Positions 50,031 through 60,540 of a stretch of DNA of 64,000 nucleotides are shown here, one piece after another. The DNA comes from Sipunculus nudus (lineage: Eukaryota > Annelida > Sipuncula > Golfingiida > Sipunculidae). The notes under the pieces were generated by a model. The model saw nothing but the letters and a program-made list of their open reading frames with translations. It did no database searches and was not told the origin of the DNA. Position 1 is the stretch's first letter, and the number at the start of each line of letters is the position of its first letter. Both the position numbers and the translations under genes were made by a program. The stretch is taken from contig CM049306.1 of the NCBI GenBank assembly GCA_026874595.1, positions 87,249,142 through 87,313,141 of the forward strand, written 5' to 3'.

Positions 50031-50519
50031 ACTTTTTTTCCTGTAACTGCTGTGGATTTAATTTTACAGCATGTTTTCATAACCATTTCATCTAATAACA
50101 AAAAAAGTTGAAAACAGTTGATCAAAAACTGTAGATTTTATTTAAGTTTTCAAGCACTATGTCAAGTATTGTTTACATCAAGCTAGTGTAATGCAGTTTG
50201 CTAGAGCTCAGCTCGCCAGCTTCCCAGGCCAGCTCTCAGCTCCCGAAATTTGGCCTACAGTTAGATGTCCCAAAATCCCCTACCATGCCAATAATTTGGT
50301 CACTAGGACTTTATTCCTTCGAGATATTAATGAAATATCAATTTTCCATTAAAAATTCCATTGTTACACTTCAAGACTGCCTAATATCAAAACGATTGAT
50401 CTGCCTTTGATCATATATAATATAGAGATTTTCTGTACATTCACTATGCACATTCATGAAATGATGTCAGTATTGCATAATTGTCCACCGCTCAGCGGAT
50501 CCGGGGGACATTGTTTTGG

Positions 50520-50880
50520 GTTTGTGTGTCTGTCTGTCCTTCTGTCTGTCTGTCTCTCTGTCCGTCCGTCAGAGTTCGTTTCCGTGCGATAACTTCCCTA
50601 AATATTATCTGATTTCATTCAAATTTTGGGCAGTGATTGCTTTCATGTATACCTTGGTTGGAATTGGTTTGGAGTGTCTGGCTTCTGTCTGTCTGTCTGT
50701 CACTTTGTCTGTCTGTCTGTCAGATTTCGTTTCCGTGCGATAACTGTCCTAAATATTATCCGATTTCATTCAAATTTTGGTCAGTGATTGCTCTCATGCA
50801 TACCCTGGTTGGGATTTGTTTTGGAGTGTCTGGCTTCTGTCTGTCTCTCTGTCACTCAGTCTGTCCGTCCTTTATCAAGC
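50520..50880 (+). repeat. Tandem repeat, 151-bp unit, about 2.4 copies
   Basis: CGTTTCCGTGCGATAAC recurs at a 151-bp interval (GATAAC at 50588 and 50739), with GGCTTCTGTCTGTC at 50680 and 50832. Units carry a GTCT/GTCC tract plus CTAAATATTAT, TGATTTCATTCAAATTTTGG or close variants. The array sits between GGGGGACATTG (50511) and GCGGGGGACATCAATTCC (50900), so it may be the internal part of a longer element. Confidence 0.7.
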
Positions 50881-51008
50881 ATGAAAACAAGATCCCAAAG
50901 CGGGGGACATCAATTCCACGAATTTGCTTGTTGTTTTAAGTTATGGGCCCAAACATAATGCACTTTGTAAAAATCAAGAATGTGGCTCAGGGGAAGAGTG
51001 CAGGAGCC

Positions 51009-51049
51009 AAAGGGTAGTCTTGTAGTTGTAGACTAGTTGACTACCCTTT
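51009..51049. repeat. 11-bp inverted repeat (AAAGGGTAGTC / GACTACCCTTT)
   Basis: Perfect 11-bp arms with a 19-bp loop that itself contains TAGACTAGTT. ACTAGT/TAGTC strings continue to about 51075, resembling subterminal repeats of hAT elements, but no clear ends were found. Confidence 0.45.
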
Positions 51050-51075
51050 GAGTAGTAGACTAATCTAGTAGTTGT

Positions 51076-54000
51076 TTCAACCAACAACATAACAATAAAC
51101 AATAAATTAGTACATTTTTATTGGATTTTAATTAAGAATTTAAGAAAAGTTAATAGAAAAGAAATTTGATAATTGATGAGTAACAGGAAATTGCAATTAA
51201 TGATATTGTAACAATCTTGTATGGATGAATGTAAATTTATTCCAAATAACACCTAAATAATAAGCAGTCACCTATGGTATTTTCATTTTAATTTAAAAAA
51301 TTAAAAAAAATAATCTAATTATATTATGCATTACTAATCATTAGGGATCATATAAAGGAAATAAATGATAGACAAAGATGCAGTTGATAATATTAATCTA
51401 GATTCTTACTGTGTCTAGTGTGTAAATTGATGTGAAAGTAGTCCAAAATTAATATATTAGTTTTATTTTTTTTTAAATATAAATTAAAGCCATAAAACCA
51501 GGTACTTATGATCATTATTCAAATTTGTACATGTTGGATTCCCAACATTTTTGTTTTGTTGAGACTGAATAAATACCAGACATGGTGCAAATACTTTGCA
51601 AATGTTTTTGAATACGAATATGAATATTAACTCCATAATGTCATTCATAAGATTAGGAATACAGGCAAAATGAAAGTATTTGAATACGAATGCAAATACT
51701 TTCAATATTTAATCATGAATGCATTCATTAATATATTCAATAGTATTATGTTGATGATCATCTATTTCAGTTATATTATTAAAATATATATATATGATTC
51801 TGTGATTATTTTTAACTAAAATTATATTTGGCACAATATTTGTTATTAAATTATAAGAAATAGTCAAACTCTTATATTAAATAGTATATGTATTATATTA
51901 TATGTGCTAGTGCTGCTCTTGGGTAGGGATAACCTGTAATTGTTAAATAACAGTTAACTCATTTGTAAAAAACATAACATGACTGATCATGGACAGTTTT
52001 TCAACTACTTCTACTGCAATGTAGATAAAATTATATAGCCAAGTCAAAACCTGTGTGATAATTGCACTCCATTTCTAATTAATATAAATGACATCAATCC
52101 TCTCCCCTGTCTCCAAAGATACTATCAAAATGTTACATAAGCTAAACACCAACAACTCATAATACAGCTTATATTACCACACAAAACCAGAATGTGCCTT
52201 ATTTCCAAATCACATTGTGTCATCACATATAACAGCTGACCGCCGTGACCCATGGGTCCCTTGTTATATTTATGCCCTTTTTAATGGATGACGTAAGAAC
52301 TGATTGATATTCATGAGTAATGGCAAGTCTTGGGCGTAGTTGCCAGGCAGCTTTGGCACATCGGATAAAAACAATATGCACTGCGACTGTTTTCCGCAGG
52401 ACAACTCACAGCTTGTTCTTGAGTTGTTTTGATTTAAATGGTTGAAAATCTCCCACCATGCAAAACAACACTTGCGTCTAATGTTTACATATTACTGAGA
52501 TCTGTCCCCAAATACTGACTCCAATTTATCGTCGTCGGTACACTTGAACCATCGCATTGCAAACCACAGGGAAACAGCGAACACTGCAATGGGAAATATT
52601 GCCCTTGTACCGCAGGAGACATTTCATATTCTCCAAACACTCAAATGAACAGAGAAAGAGAATTTTTCTCGGCCTCGGATTTCATTTTTTACGGATCCCG
52701 GCACGCAAGATGCCTGGTACTGCAAAATGGAATAATTGGATGGAGCTATTCCGAGGTCATTGAAATAAGCTTGTGTCACGTGACCAAAATTTTTCTTTAG
52801 AGTTTAGAAGACATGAAGCTTGGTGAAGAGGTTTATTCAAATGTGTTAAGGTGCATTTCAAGCGAAGTATCGCTCAGAATATGAATTCGTTTAAATAATA
52901 AATATAATTTGAAAGGAATATAATTCGTGTATATATATATTTTAATATTTTATTTATATACATACGAGCAAGAGTCTCACATCAGGCGTCGTTATTTAAT
53001 TCAAAAAAACACTTTTCAAGCAGTACACATCTCCCGAATGAAATTATTAAAGAAATAACGCCCCTTCATTATCTGGTTTCTTCCGCTGCGTTCGGTATGT
53101 GATGTACAAACCTTTTTCATAGGAGCCCTCCCTGCGTGGCGTACAATTACCAATAATTGGGGCCAAAGGTGGAATAACAGTGCTGGCACTGCATTTTCTC
53201 CGCAATGGAAGCGATGAAAGTCCCATAAACCCAATCACCAGGGTAAGGATACAAGTGGAAACGGGCTGAAACACCGAGGATCAGCTCGCGTAACTTAATA
53301 CATTCTGCCTGTTGACTGGACTACCAGAACACCTCTTTACAGAGTAGGCTTTTATTCAGTAAAAGTTCCATGGTCTCATTAACATTTATGTTAGATCTAA
53401 ATAACTTGACCGAAATTCCACTGCCCTGATTTCATGACAACATGTTTGAATAACTATGGAATTGTCTCTGAATATATCGGACTGGTGTAGTTAACTGCAG
53501 AGCTGTGTTTTTATGTAAGGGATCGAAACGTATTTATCTCACCTGAGCCGTTTAATCTATTTTTATTCGTCTGTAAATGGCTAATAAATTTTACTCCTGA
53601 TTTACAAATTGAGCTATAATGGTTTTTGTAATGAAAACACATTTTCTTATGCTCCATTTCTGCTATGTTTTTGTTAAAACGATTGCAGAAATCGATTGAC
53701 ATAATTTATTTTCTTTGTCAAAACCATATCCGTGTCATTAAATGTATTATGTAGAGAATCAACCTAAATGACACAAATGACTAACTGTTTAAAGAAGGGT
53801 ACTCAGGTATTAAATTTTCTAATTTCTATTTCAAAACTGGAAGGAACGCCGATATTTTACTCTGAATAATTGATGAATACCCATCAGTTTTTGATTTTCA
53901 TATGTCATATTTATCATGGTAATCTTTAAATAAAGTGGCTTTATAAATAAAAATATTCTTCTTTCTCATTAAAAATATATTAAGGCGCGTAGACTTTGTA

Positions 54001-56956
54001 TTTCACTTGTCATAACAAACCGTTATGAGTGATATATTAATCTACCAAAAAAATACTTACTTTGTGTATTTGAGTTTTATGCAGGCTGAATTAAACAATT
54101 TAATTATAAAGGATTTTTTATTTAATGCTAGCGACGATTGCTAGCACCGTTTACTTTAGCAAACGTAGCTTTTTGACAAATGTATCTGGGCGAGAGCTTT
54201 TCATTTTGTTCAAGGTATCTGTTTGAAACGAGGGAAGATATTTCAGGCTTTTTTTGTCCAGACAAGGGACCTTGAATAAAATGATACGAACCATGCAACT
54301 CAATAGAAATTCCTGTGTAACCGGACGACTACACTGGAAAAGGAAGCTGATGGCTTGTTTGATATCATAACGCACGGGTTGTAGGTGACGTCATGAGTCA
54401 ATGCAAGTATTACTGTATTACAGTGGCGGTATACTGTCTCTTTTTCATCTGAATGGTTTCAAACGAATAGTCGTTACATGAGCGCCTTGTGTTGCACAAG
54501 AAGATCTGAGAGACTTTGTGCCGCCATACGAAGGTTTAATCTGGAAAGCCGTGAAGGCCGGTAGAGTGATATATCAAGTTACGGATGGCCCGTATAAGCT
54601 TTAAAGTGAAGTATTGACAAAGAAGCTCTTCACGATCTAATTTACTTCTTAAGCGTTATGTATTGTTTTATGCTATTTTGTTATCAAGACAGGTAGCATC
54701 AACATAATAGATGTAAGACTTTTTCAATATGTATTAATTATTTCTTCATTCTTCTGCTGTGAGGAGAAGTATTTCAGACTGTAATTATGAATACCTAGCG
54801 AATTTCTCGAACGGGTTAATATTGCGTAAGGGAATGTTTTAATTATTCAATATTTGTAAATTTGGTTGTAAATTATAAAAGTCCTCGCTATTTCTGCTTT
54901 ATTACCTGATGATATGCTAACATAGTGGTCCTTCTCCTATTCTGTAAAACAAACAATATGTGAAACATAGACATTAATATATACATTGTTATTTGAAAAG
55001 TAAAGCTTAAAAAGAAACATGTGTATGTGAGAGAAAAGACCCTTCAAATATCTTTCGGCGTGCACCTTAAAGAAGTTAATATTTTATAACTATTGTATAA
55101 TTCATTGTTGCACTATGATTTTATAGGGGATATATATTTAATTCCTTCATATATTATTTTACTTCATTGCTTCGTCATACGCAATCATGATCAAAACAAA
55201 AATAAACATCCTACATATAATTTTGTAATGTTATTTGCTGGATTATCACGCCTTCGAGATCGTTGTTTCTTACAATAAAGACCCTCCCCCCCCCCCCCCA
55301 ACCTATGAATGTTTTCCATACAGAAAATGGAATCTTAAGTCACCTTTGGTTTTCAGAAACATGAGCAAAGACTTATTTTTTTTTATAAAATTGCTTTATT
55401 TCACGTAACTTTAAATAATTCCTTTTGTCTGTAAAAATAGGAACATTTATCAGTCAGTTGTAGATACACATATGTGGTGCATTTAAAAATACAAAAACAG
55501 ACATAAAAACATCAGTAAACGAAAGGTGAGAAAAACGGAAATCCAAAGATCATGCTTCTTATTTAACACTTCTGTGTACTTTCCTTCCACAATATATTGA
55601 CCCGCAATGCCTATATAGGACACTGAATCTACGTAAATATACAAAACCCTTTTACTGCAGCCAAGTAGTCCATCTCCAAGATTTCGCTTCGCAGGCTATA
55701 GGGTTATTTATCTTATACATAGGTTTTCAAACACGTTTTTTCCCATAGATTGTGTGTTCCATTACATCTAATAAACTAGGCTCGTAGATAGGAAACTATT
55801 TTCAGTGGGAGGACCGCTTTCTCTACAGAATTTCCGTTCCAATTTTAGCTGCAAGTAAAACATGTTAGACTGCATTGTAGAAAAGGCTTGCCGCAAGCCG
55901 GTCATTCTTAGGGCTTGTTAATCCTTGTTTTGCACCGATAAATCGTTCTAGAAAAAAGGTAACTTGAAATAAACAATAAACATTTAGAGTAATATTTATA
56001 ATATCTAAGATATGTGAATATACGCTTGCAGTTTTTATGTATTTTTATTTTATCCGGTTTAAAATCCCTTTCATTATGGAGCATGTTGGTTTGATGTATG
56101 AAAAAGGATAACTTTGAAGCGATGTATTATGTAATACTTGTGAATTTTTATAATTTTTTTTTTCATATTGCACGGACTCTGTGAAAAAATAATATACTGT
56201 TCGATAAAGTTCTCAAAACGCCCCTATGTGTGATGTTGTATGTTTATTTATAAGTAAACCACGGGACCGGAAGTGTAAGTTGCACATGGGCGGAAGTTGG
56301 TATGTTCTTCGCAGGGACGGAACCAGGGGGGTTGGACATATATTTACCCCTCTCGAAAGCGCCCATAAAATGGTAAAAGAAAGGAAAATAAAGGAAAGGA
56401 AATATGTACAAATAAATATATAGATATAAATATATTAGTTTACTTGATCAAAATTCACATATCGCCTAGAAAATTGCAGAAGAGTAAATTTGGCCAGGCT
56501 TTCCTACTTGTAGTTATATAACAGTAAGAGTTCAGTAATATATACGTCTCCGTTTACTTTGCTGGTGTAGTGTTGCAGGAGGCATCACTGTCACATGCTA
56601 TATGCAGACAGTCAGCTTTGATTTATAAATGATCCCGAGGGCGTTAACTTACCGTAGACATATCTAATGTACAGTTAAACGGACTGAATGTTTGTTGAAC
56701 GCATAATCAAAAGGCGTTGACCCAGGGGGGTTCTCTTCCACTGCTCTCTAAAACCCATTTCTTAATCAAGTGTGTGGATTATGCCAAAATATTAGCTCGG
56801 AATATCCTAAAAGAGACTATTAGCCATAATCTAATGTTTTATTTAACTAGTTGTGGACTCCCCTATACCACAACAACTGTATTTCTGGCTTTCTGGCCCA
56901 CCACATTGCATGGCTGTCTCACTCGTCTTTATGTCATTATTTAACATACGATCCTT

Positions 56957-56958
<2 letters not shown>
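51076..56958. other. Unannotated AT-rich DNA
   Basis: Includes TTTGAATACGAAT-type low-complexity strings at 51600-51720 and a C run at about 55287-55299. No convincing gene; frames of 60-75 codons lack domains. Confidence 0.5.
56312..56345 (+). mobile_element. Possible hAT-like end (CAGGGACGGAACCAGG)
   Basis: It resembles CAGGGGCGGATCCAGG of the end at 16605 and is followed by a G run. No partner found. Confidence 0.25.

Positions 56959-57001
<43 letters not shown>
56959..57001. repeat. (TA)n microsatellite
   Basis: About 20 uninterrupted AT dinucleotides. Confidence 0.95.
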
Positions 57002-57005
<4 letters not shown>

Positions 57006-57428
57006 GATCTAATTTTTTCCCGAAAAGTCACCGTTTAACTTTACGGTTTAAAACAGAAAAATATGGCAATTGGCATACACTGCCTTCTGGATGACCAAAT
57101 ATTTTTTAAAAAGGGCATACTCCCCTGCCCTCAGAAACATCCCTGGTTCCTAGTACTTACTATTGGAGCAAGGGAAGTTGCATTGTGTTACCATTTACAA
57201 TCCTTGTTTAATTTGCCTCATGGTGTCGTTGTTAGGCGTGTTTTTATTACGAGAGGCCGCCAGCTCATTTGGCCCCCTTATGCTATCAACTTATGGATGT
57301 AAACAAAACGGTCAACCTATCCACAATTTATGAAAGGTTTAAAAGATCATCATTATTACACGTCCGATAACGTAATGGATCCTTTATCTGGGGCTTATCT
57401 TCTTATATTTGCCAATTTTATTTGTGTT

Positions 57429-57430
<2 letters not shown>

Positions 57431-57478
<48 letters not shown>
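57431..57478. repeat. (TA)n microsatellite
   Basis: About 23 AT dinucleotides, some 490 bp past the receptor stop codon. Confidence 0.95.
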
Positions 57479-57482
<4 letters not shown>

Positions 57483-57717
57483 AACTTGTGTATGTGACAT
57501 TTGGTATGTTAATTTTATATATGCAAGACATTTCCTACATTTGACTCAATTTTATTATTTTATCTAACAATTCAACAAGTAAACATTGGATACAGAAACA
57601 GGTTCAAAATTTGAAATTTTCATTTATTTCTGAGACTTCATAATGCAAGCGTCCTTATAGCCACAAGATTGTTTATGACATCCGTTGTTAGTAAAATAAT
57701 GACTTTTTGAAATCAGT

Positions 57718-57723
57718 TTTATT
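57718..57723 (-). terminator. Candidate polyadenylation signal AATAAA for the receptor
   Basis: AATAAA on the minus strand, about 240 nt past the receptor stop codon. Further copies lie at 57623-57628 and 57551-57556. The hexamer is frequent in AT-rich DNA, so this is only a candidate 3' end. Confidence 0.25.
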
Positions 57724-57963
57724 ATTTATGACCATTTACTATCTTAAAAAAGTCTTTTAATGATTTGATATAGAGTATACAAGAAGTAGTCAGTTGAGGA
57801 CAAATGTCATTTAAAAAATGAAAGGAAAAAAGAATAATTGAAACCAATTCTAGTTGAATAAATGTATTGAAAACAAAAGTGCATTTGAAGAAACATTACA
57901 CCATGGGTGTTAAACTGAATTCGGTCATTTTAATACTATAGGCGGAATTAATTATCAACAGCG

Positions 57964-60150
57964 TCATATAGTCCAGGAATGTTTTGGATTTGCTCCTTTG
58001 CATTTCTTTAAATACGCCAAGACTTCCGTCTGCAGAGCGTTTCCTTTATTTCCGGCTACATACAATGTCTCAGCTGTTTGGGTGGCGGTGTCGCGCACGT
58101 GACAGGGTTTACCCGGACCGATTGTCGTCTGCTGTGCCCGACTGGTTTCCGGTTCCTGAATATCTGAATGAAATAACTTCGATGTACTAAATTGCTTGTC
58201 GGATAAATCACCCGCTGAGCACATATGCTGGACACTCCCGGCAGAGCCTGGATAATAATACTGATGTTTGTCAAAGCTTGGCCACGAATTGCCGGTATAT
58301 TTTGTCATGGCTATTAGCTGGCTTCTGTAAGGTGGGTTGCTTTCAGGAGGGGATGTAATAATAGATGAATGCGGTTGGGCTGATTTCCTTGTCGTGTTCA
58401 CATTGTGACTGATATCTTCATGATCTGTCTTGTCGCGCAGGGGCTCCTCGGCGTGACGATTTTTAATCAGCAGAGAGTCCTCAGCAGACATTGCTATCAT
58501 CTCGCATTGGCCGGAGTCTGTCAGTAGAGACTCTAGTTCATGTGACCAGTCACCAGGTGGCGCTTCTGGTTCGTCTGCCCCACTGTCACTGGTCAGTAAT
58601 TGTAGACAGTCACTGGTCCGTGACAACAGTAAGCGGTTACTTACCATGAAATACGGGGATGGTTCATCAGCCGCTGCGTCTATATCCGGAGCAGAGAAAC
58701 TACCGCGCACGCGCGATCGTGCTGAACACCTCGTATACAGCCTCGTTTGGGCGCGGCTGGTACGTCCGAGGTGAGCTTGTATGTTCGTGTATACGGCAGC
58801 ACCTTCACAATCGCTGAATTCCAAAACCTTACTCATTTTGTGCATCTCTTTTTGTTTTCGTAACAGGAAGACGTTTGGAGAATCGGGTGGTGTGCCACTT
58901 GAGCTGGAGTTTGGCACCACACTCAGTCGCAGTCTACGTGAAGCTCTTATTGGCTTGACGGACCTCGTTGGTAAGTCGTAATAGGGTAATTCCGGTTTGA
59001 CAAAACAAGACCTACACAGTAATTTACCAAACGCTCGGCGGAAATCACGGTTCAAACAAGGATATATAACAGGGTTCAAAAAGCTGTTACAGTACCCGAG
59101 CCAAAAGAAAACTTTAAACAATGAGTCTGATATATTGCATGATTTGCACACTTCTCTCAAGAGATAGCAAGAAAAAAACGGAAACCAACACAGAATGAAC
59201 ACACCCACCACTATAGCCAAGGTTTTGGCGGCCTTCTTTTCCTTTGCAAATTTCCGTAGGCGTTTACTCACTGTGGTTTTGCTGCGTTTTTTAACATCCC
59301 TGATGGCGCCCTCATGGGAAGTCGAGCTGCTGCTATTCCGGCTAGCCTTGCGTTGTATATAAAGTAGTGCGCTCTCTTTCCATGACCCGCCGTTCACGGC
59401 ACTCTCCGCTTTGTATCCATTACCACGGACCGACCCTAAACTGGACCCGGCTTTTATCTTTTTAGTTTGTCTTGCCGCCGTGGTGTATATTCGAGAGTAT
59501 ACCACAAGCATCACTACGAGAGGAATGAAGAAAGATCCCAGAGACGAATAAATTACGTATCCCTTACCGGATGTTAGCTCGCACTGATCCGGGTCCATCC
59601 TCTCATTTCTCCATCCAAACACTGGAGGGACTGATATGAGAACGGATAGAGTCCACACAGCTGCTATAGCGATCAGAGCTCGTTTTGTAGTACTTATGTT
59701 CGGGTAACGCATTGGTTTGTTAATTGCTAGGTAACGATCCACGCTAATCGCCACAAGATTAAGTATCGATGCTGTGCAGCACATCACGTCAATAGCACAC
59801 CAGAATACACACATGTAATGCCCGAATACCCAGTGGCGTAAAATCTCATATGTAGAAGACATGGGCAGAACCATCACCCCGAGACCTAGATCAGATACTG
59901 CTAACGATACTATGAAGTAGTTAGTGACACTACGTAGGGTTCTTATATGTATAACTGCATAAACCACCAGCGAGTTACCAATGATTGTAGCGGCCACAAG
60001 GAGCGTCAATACAACCGCTAGTATAACAGTCTCCCCTAGTCCACGTCTTTCCGCTTCGCTCTCTGTGACGACAGAATCATTAGAAGAGGTCTCATTAAAC
60101 CCAACTTGATACGGCATTTGATAGCTGCTGGAGTCACCAAGCGGGGCCAT
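57964..60150 (-). CDS. Intronless class A biogenic-amine GPCR, alpha-1-adrenergic/OAMB octopamine receptor-like, 728 aa
   Basis: Seven-transmembrane amine receptor, expected in the plasma membrane and coupled to G proteins. Seen (numbered from the ATG): two N-glycosylation sequons (N19, N24); TM1 N59; TM2 D87; WVFG at 107-110; TM3 C114 and amine-binding D121, then CCTASI and DRY at 138-140; ECL2 C190; TM5 S202, S203, S206 and P210; a basic, Ser-rich third loop of about 85 residues; TM6 AAKTLAIVVG leading to CWFPFF (W322, P324); TM7 W350, Y353 and NPVIY (359-363); helix-8 cysteines C379 and C382. The TM3, TM6 and GWR motifs fit alpha-1 adrenergic and OAMB receptors best, though TM3 also resembles D2 dopamine receptors. 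The tail is about 365 residues, much longer than in vertebrate alpha-1 receptors. Start: the ATG at 60148-60150 has G at -3 and G at +4, and the frame upstream holds no ATG before a stop at 60193-60195. The preceding in-frame codon is GTG and is not used. Ligand (octopamine, noradrenaline or other) is undetermined. Confidence 0.95.
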   Translation of the reverse strand: MAPLGDSSSYQMPYQVGFNETSSNDSVVTESEAERRGLGETVILAVVLTLLVAATIIGNSLVVYAVIHIRTLRSVTNYFIVSLAVSDLGLGVMVLPMSSTYEILRHWVFGHYMCVFWCAIDVMCCTASILNLVAISVDRYLAINKPMRYPNISTTKRALIAIAAVWTLSVLISVPPVFGWRNERMDPDQCELTSGKGYVIYSSLGSFFIPLVVMLVVYSRIYTTAARQTKKIKAGSSLGSVRGNGYKAESAVNGGSWKESALLYIQRKASRNSSSSTSHEGAIRDVKKRSKTTVSKRLRKFAKEKKAAKTLAIVVGVFILCWFPFFSCYLLREVCKSCNISDSLFKVFFWLGYCNSFLNPVIYPCLNRDFRRAFGKLLCRSCFVKPELPYYDLPTRSVKPIRASRRLRLSVVPNSSSSGTPPDSPNVFLLRKQKEMHKMSKVLEFSDCEGAAVYTNIQAHLGRTSRAQTRLYTRCSARSRVRGSFSAPDIDAAADEPSPYFMVSNRLLLSRTSDCLQLLTSDSGADEPEAPPGDWSHELESLLTDSGQCEMIAMSAEDSLLIKNRHAEEPLRDKTDHEDISHNVNTTRKSAQPHSSIITSPPESNPPYRSQLIAMTKYTGNSWPSFDKHQYYYPGSAGSVQHMCSAGDLSDKQFSTSKLFHSDIQEPETSRAQQTTIGPGKPCHVRDTATQTAETLYVAGNKGNALQTEVLAYLKKCKGANPKHSWTI

Positions 60151-60163
60151 CACCAGAAAACAT
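60134..60163 (-). promoter_or_regulatory. Candidate overlapping upstream ORF (9 codons)
   Basis: An ATG 13 nt upstream of the receptor ATG lies in another frame, has A at -3, and reads nine codons to a TGA located inside the receptor CDS, overlapping it by 17 nt. If the mRNA 5' end lies upstream, ribosomes starting here could not reinitiate at the receptor ATG, so the uORF would be expected to lower translation. Transcript structure is unknown, so the function is inference. Confidence 0.4.
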
Positions 60164-60540
60164 GCTTTGTGCGGTAAACGAATCCGACCAATTTAGCGAG
60201 TTTCACTGAACAGAACGCGGTGACCAATCACCAGGGCCAGAAAGCGGGCCACTGTTTCAGTGTGAAACAGCTCACACGATTAGTCAATTGATCAAAAAGA
60301 TGAACAAATGCCCAGCTGTATGAGGTAGCGAGCCGATAAGATAAGGAAGAGAGAGCCGTGTGAGCAGTGATGAGGGGCACCGGCTTATCTGATGGTCTTG
60401 TTGACGTGCTTGCTCCTTGACGTCGTAGTTCTCGTCTGAGCCATGGCGATGTCTTCCAAGTTAATCCTGGGGCTGGCTTGCTGCCCGAATTTGATTTCGT
60501 TCTAGTTAGCAATGCGCCTCGCGGGATCTAAAAGACATAG
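60164..60540 (-). promoter_or_regulatory. 5' flank of the receptor gene, possible promoter/5' UTR
   Basis: This is upstream of the receptor on its own strand. No TATA box is evident at a fixed distance. Visible short sites are a doubled GATA-type motif (GATAAGATAAGG at 60335-60346), another CTTATC at 60384-60389, and two TGACG half-sites (60402-60408 and 60418-60424). Such short motifs occur often by chance. A 94-codon minus-strand open frame at 60228-60512 begins at TTG and has no recognisable domain, so it is not called. Confidence 0.2.

Noticed and set aside
51001-51915. hAT element between CAGGAGCC at 51001 and the GCTGCTCTTG end near 51915
   Set aside because: Flanks do not match and the terminal similarity is too weak.
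60151-60153. Receptor start one codon upstream, giving 729 residues
   Set aside because: That codon is GTG on the minus strand. The first in-frame ATG is at 60148-60150, so the product is 728 residues.
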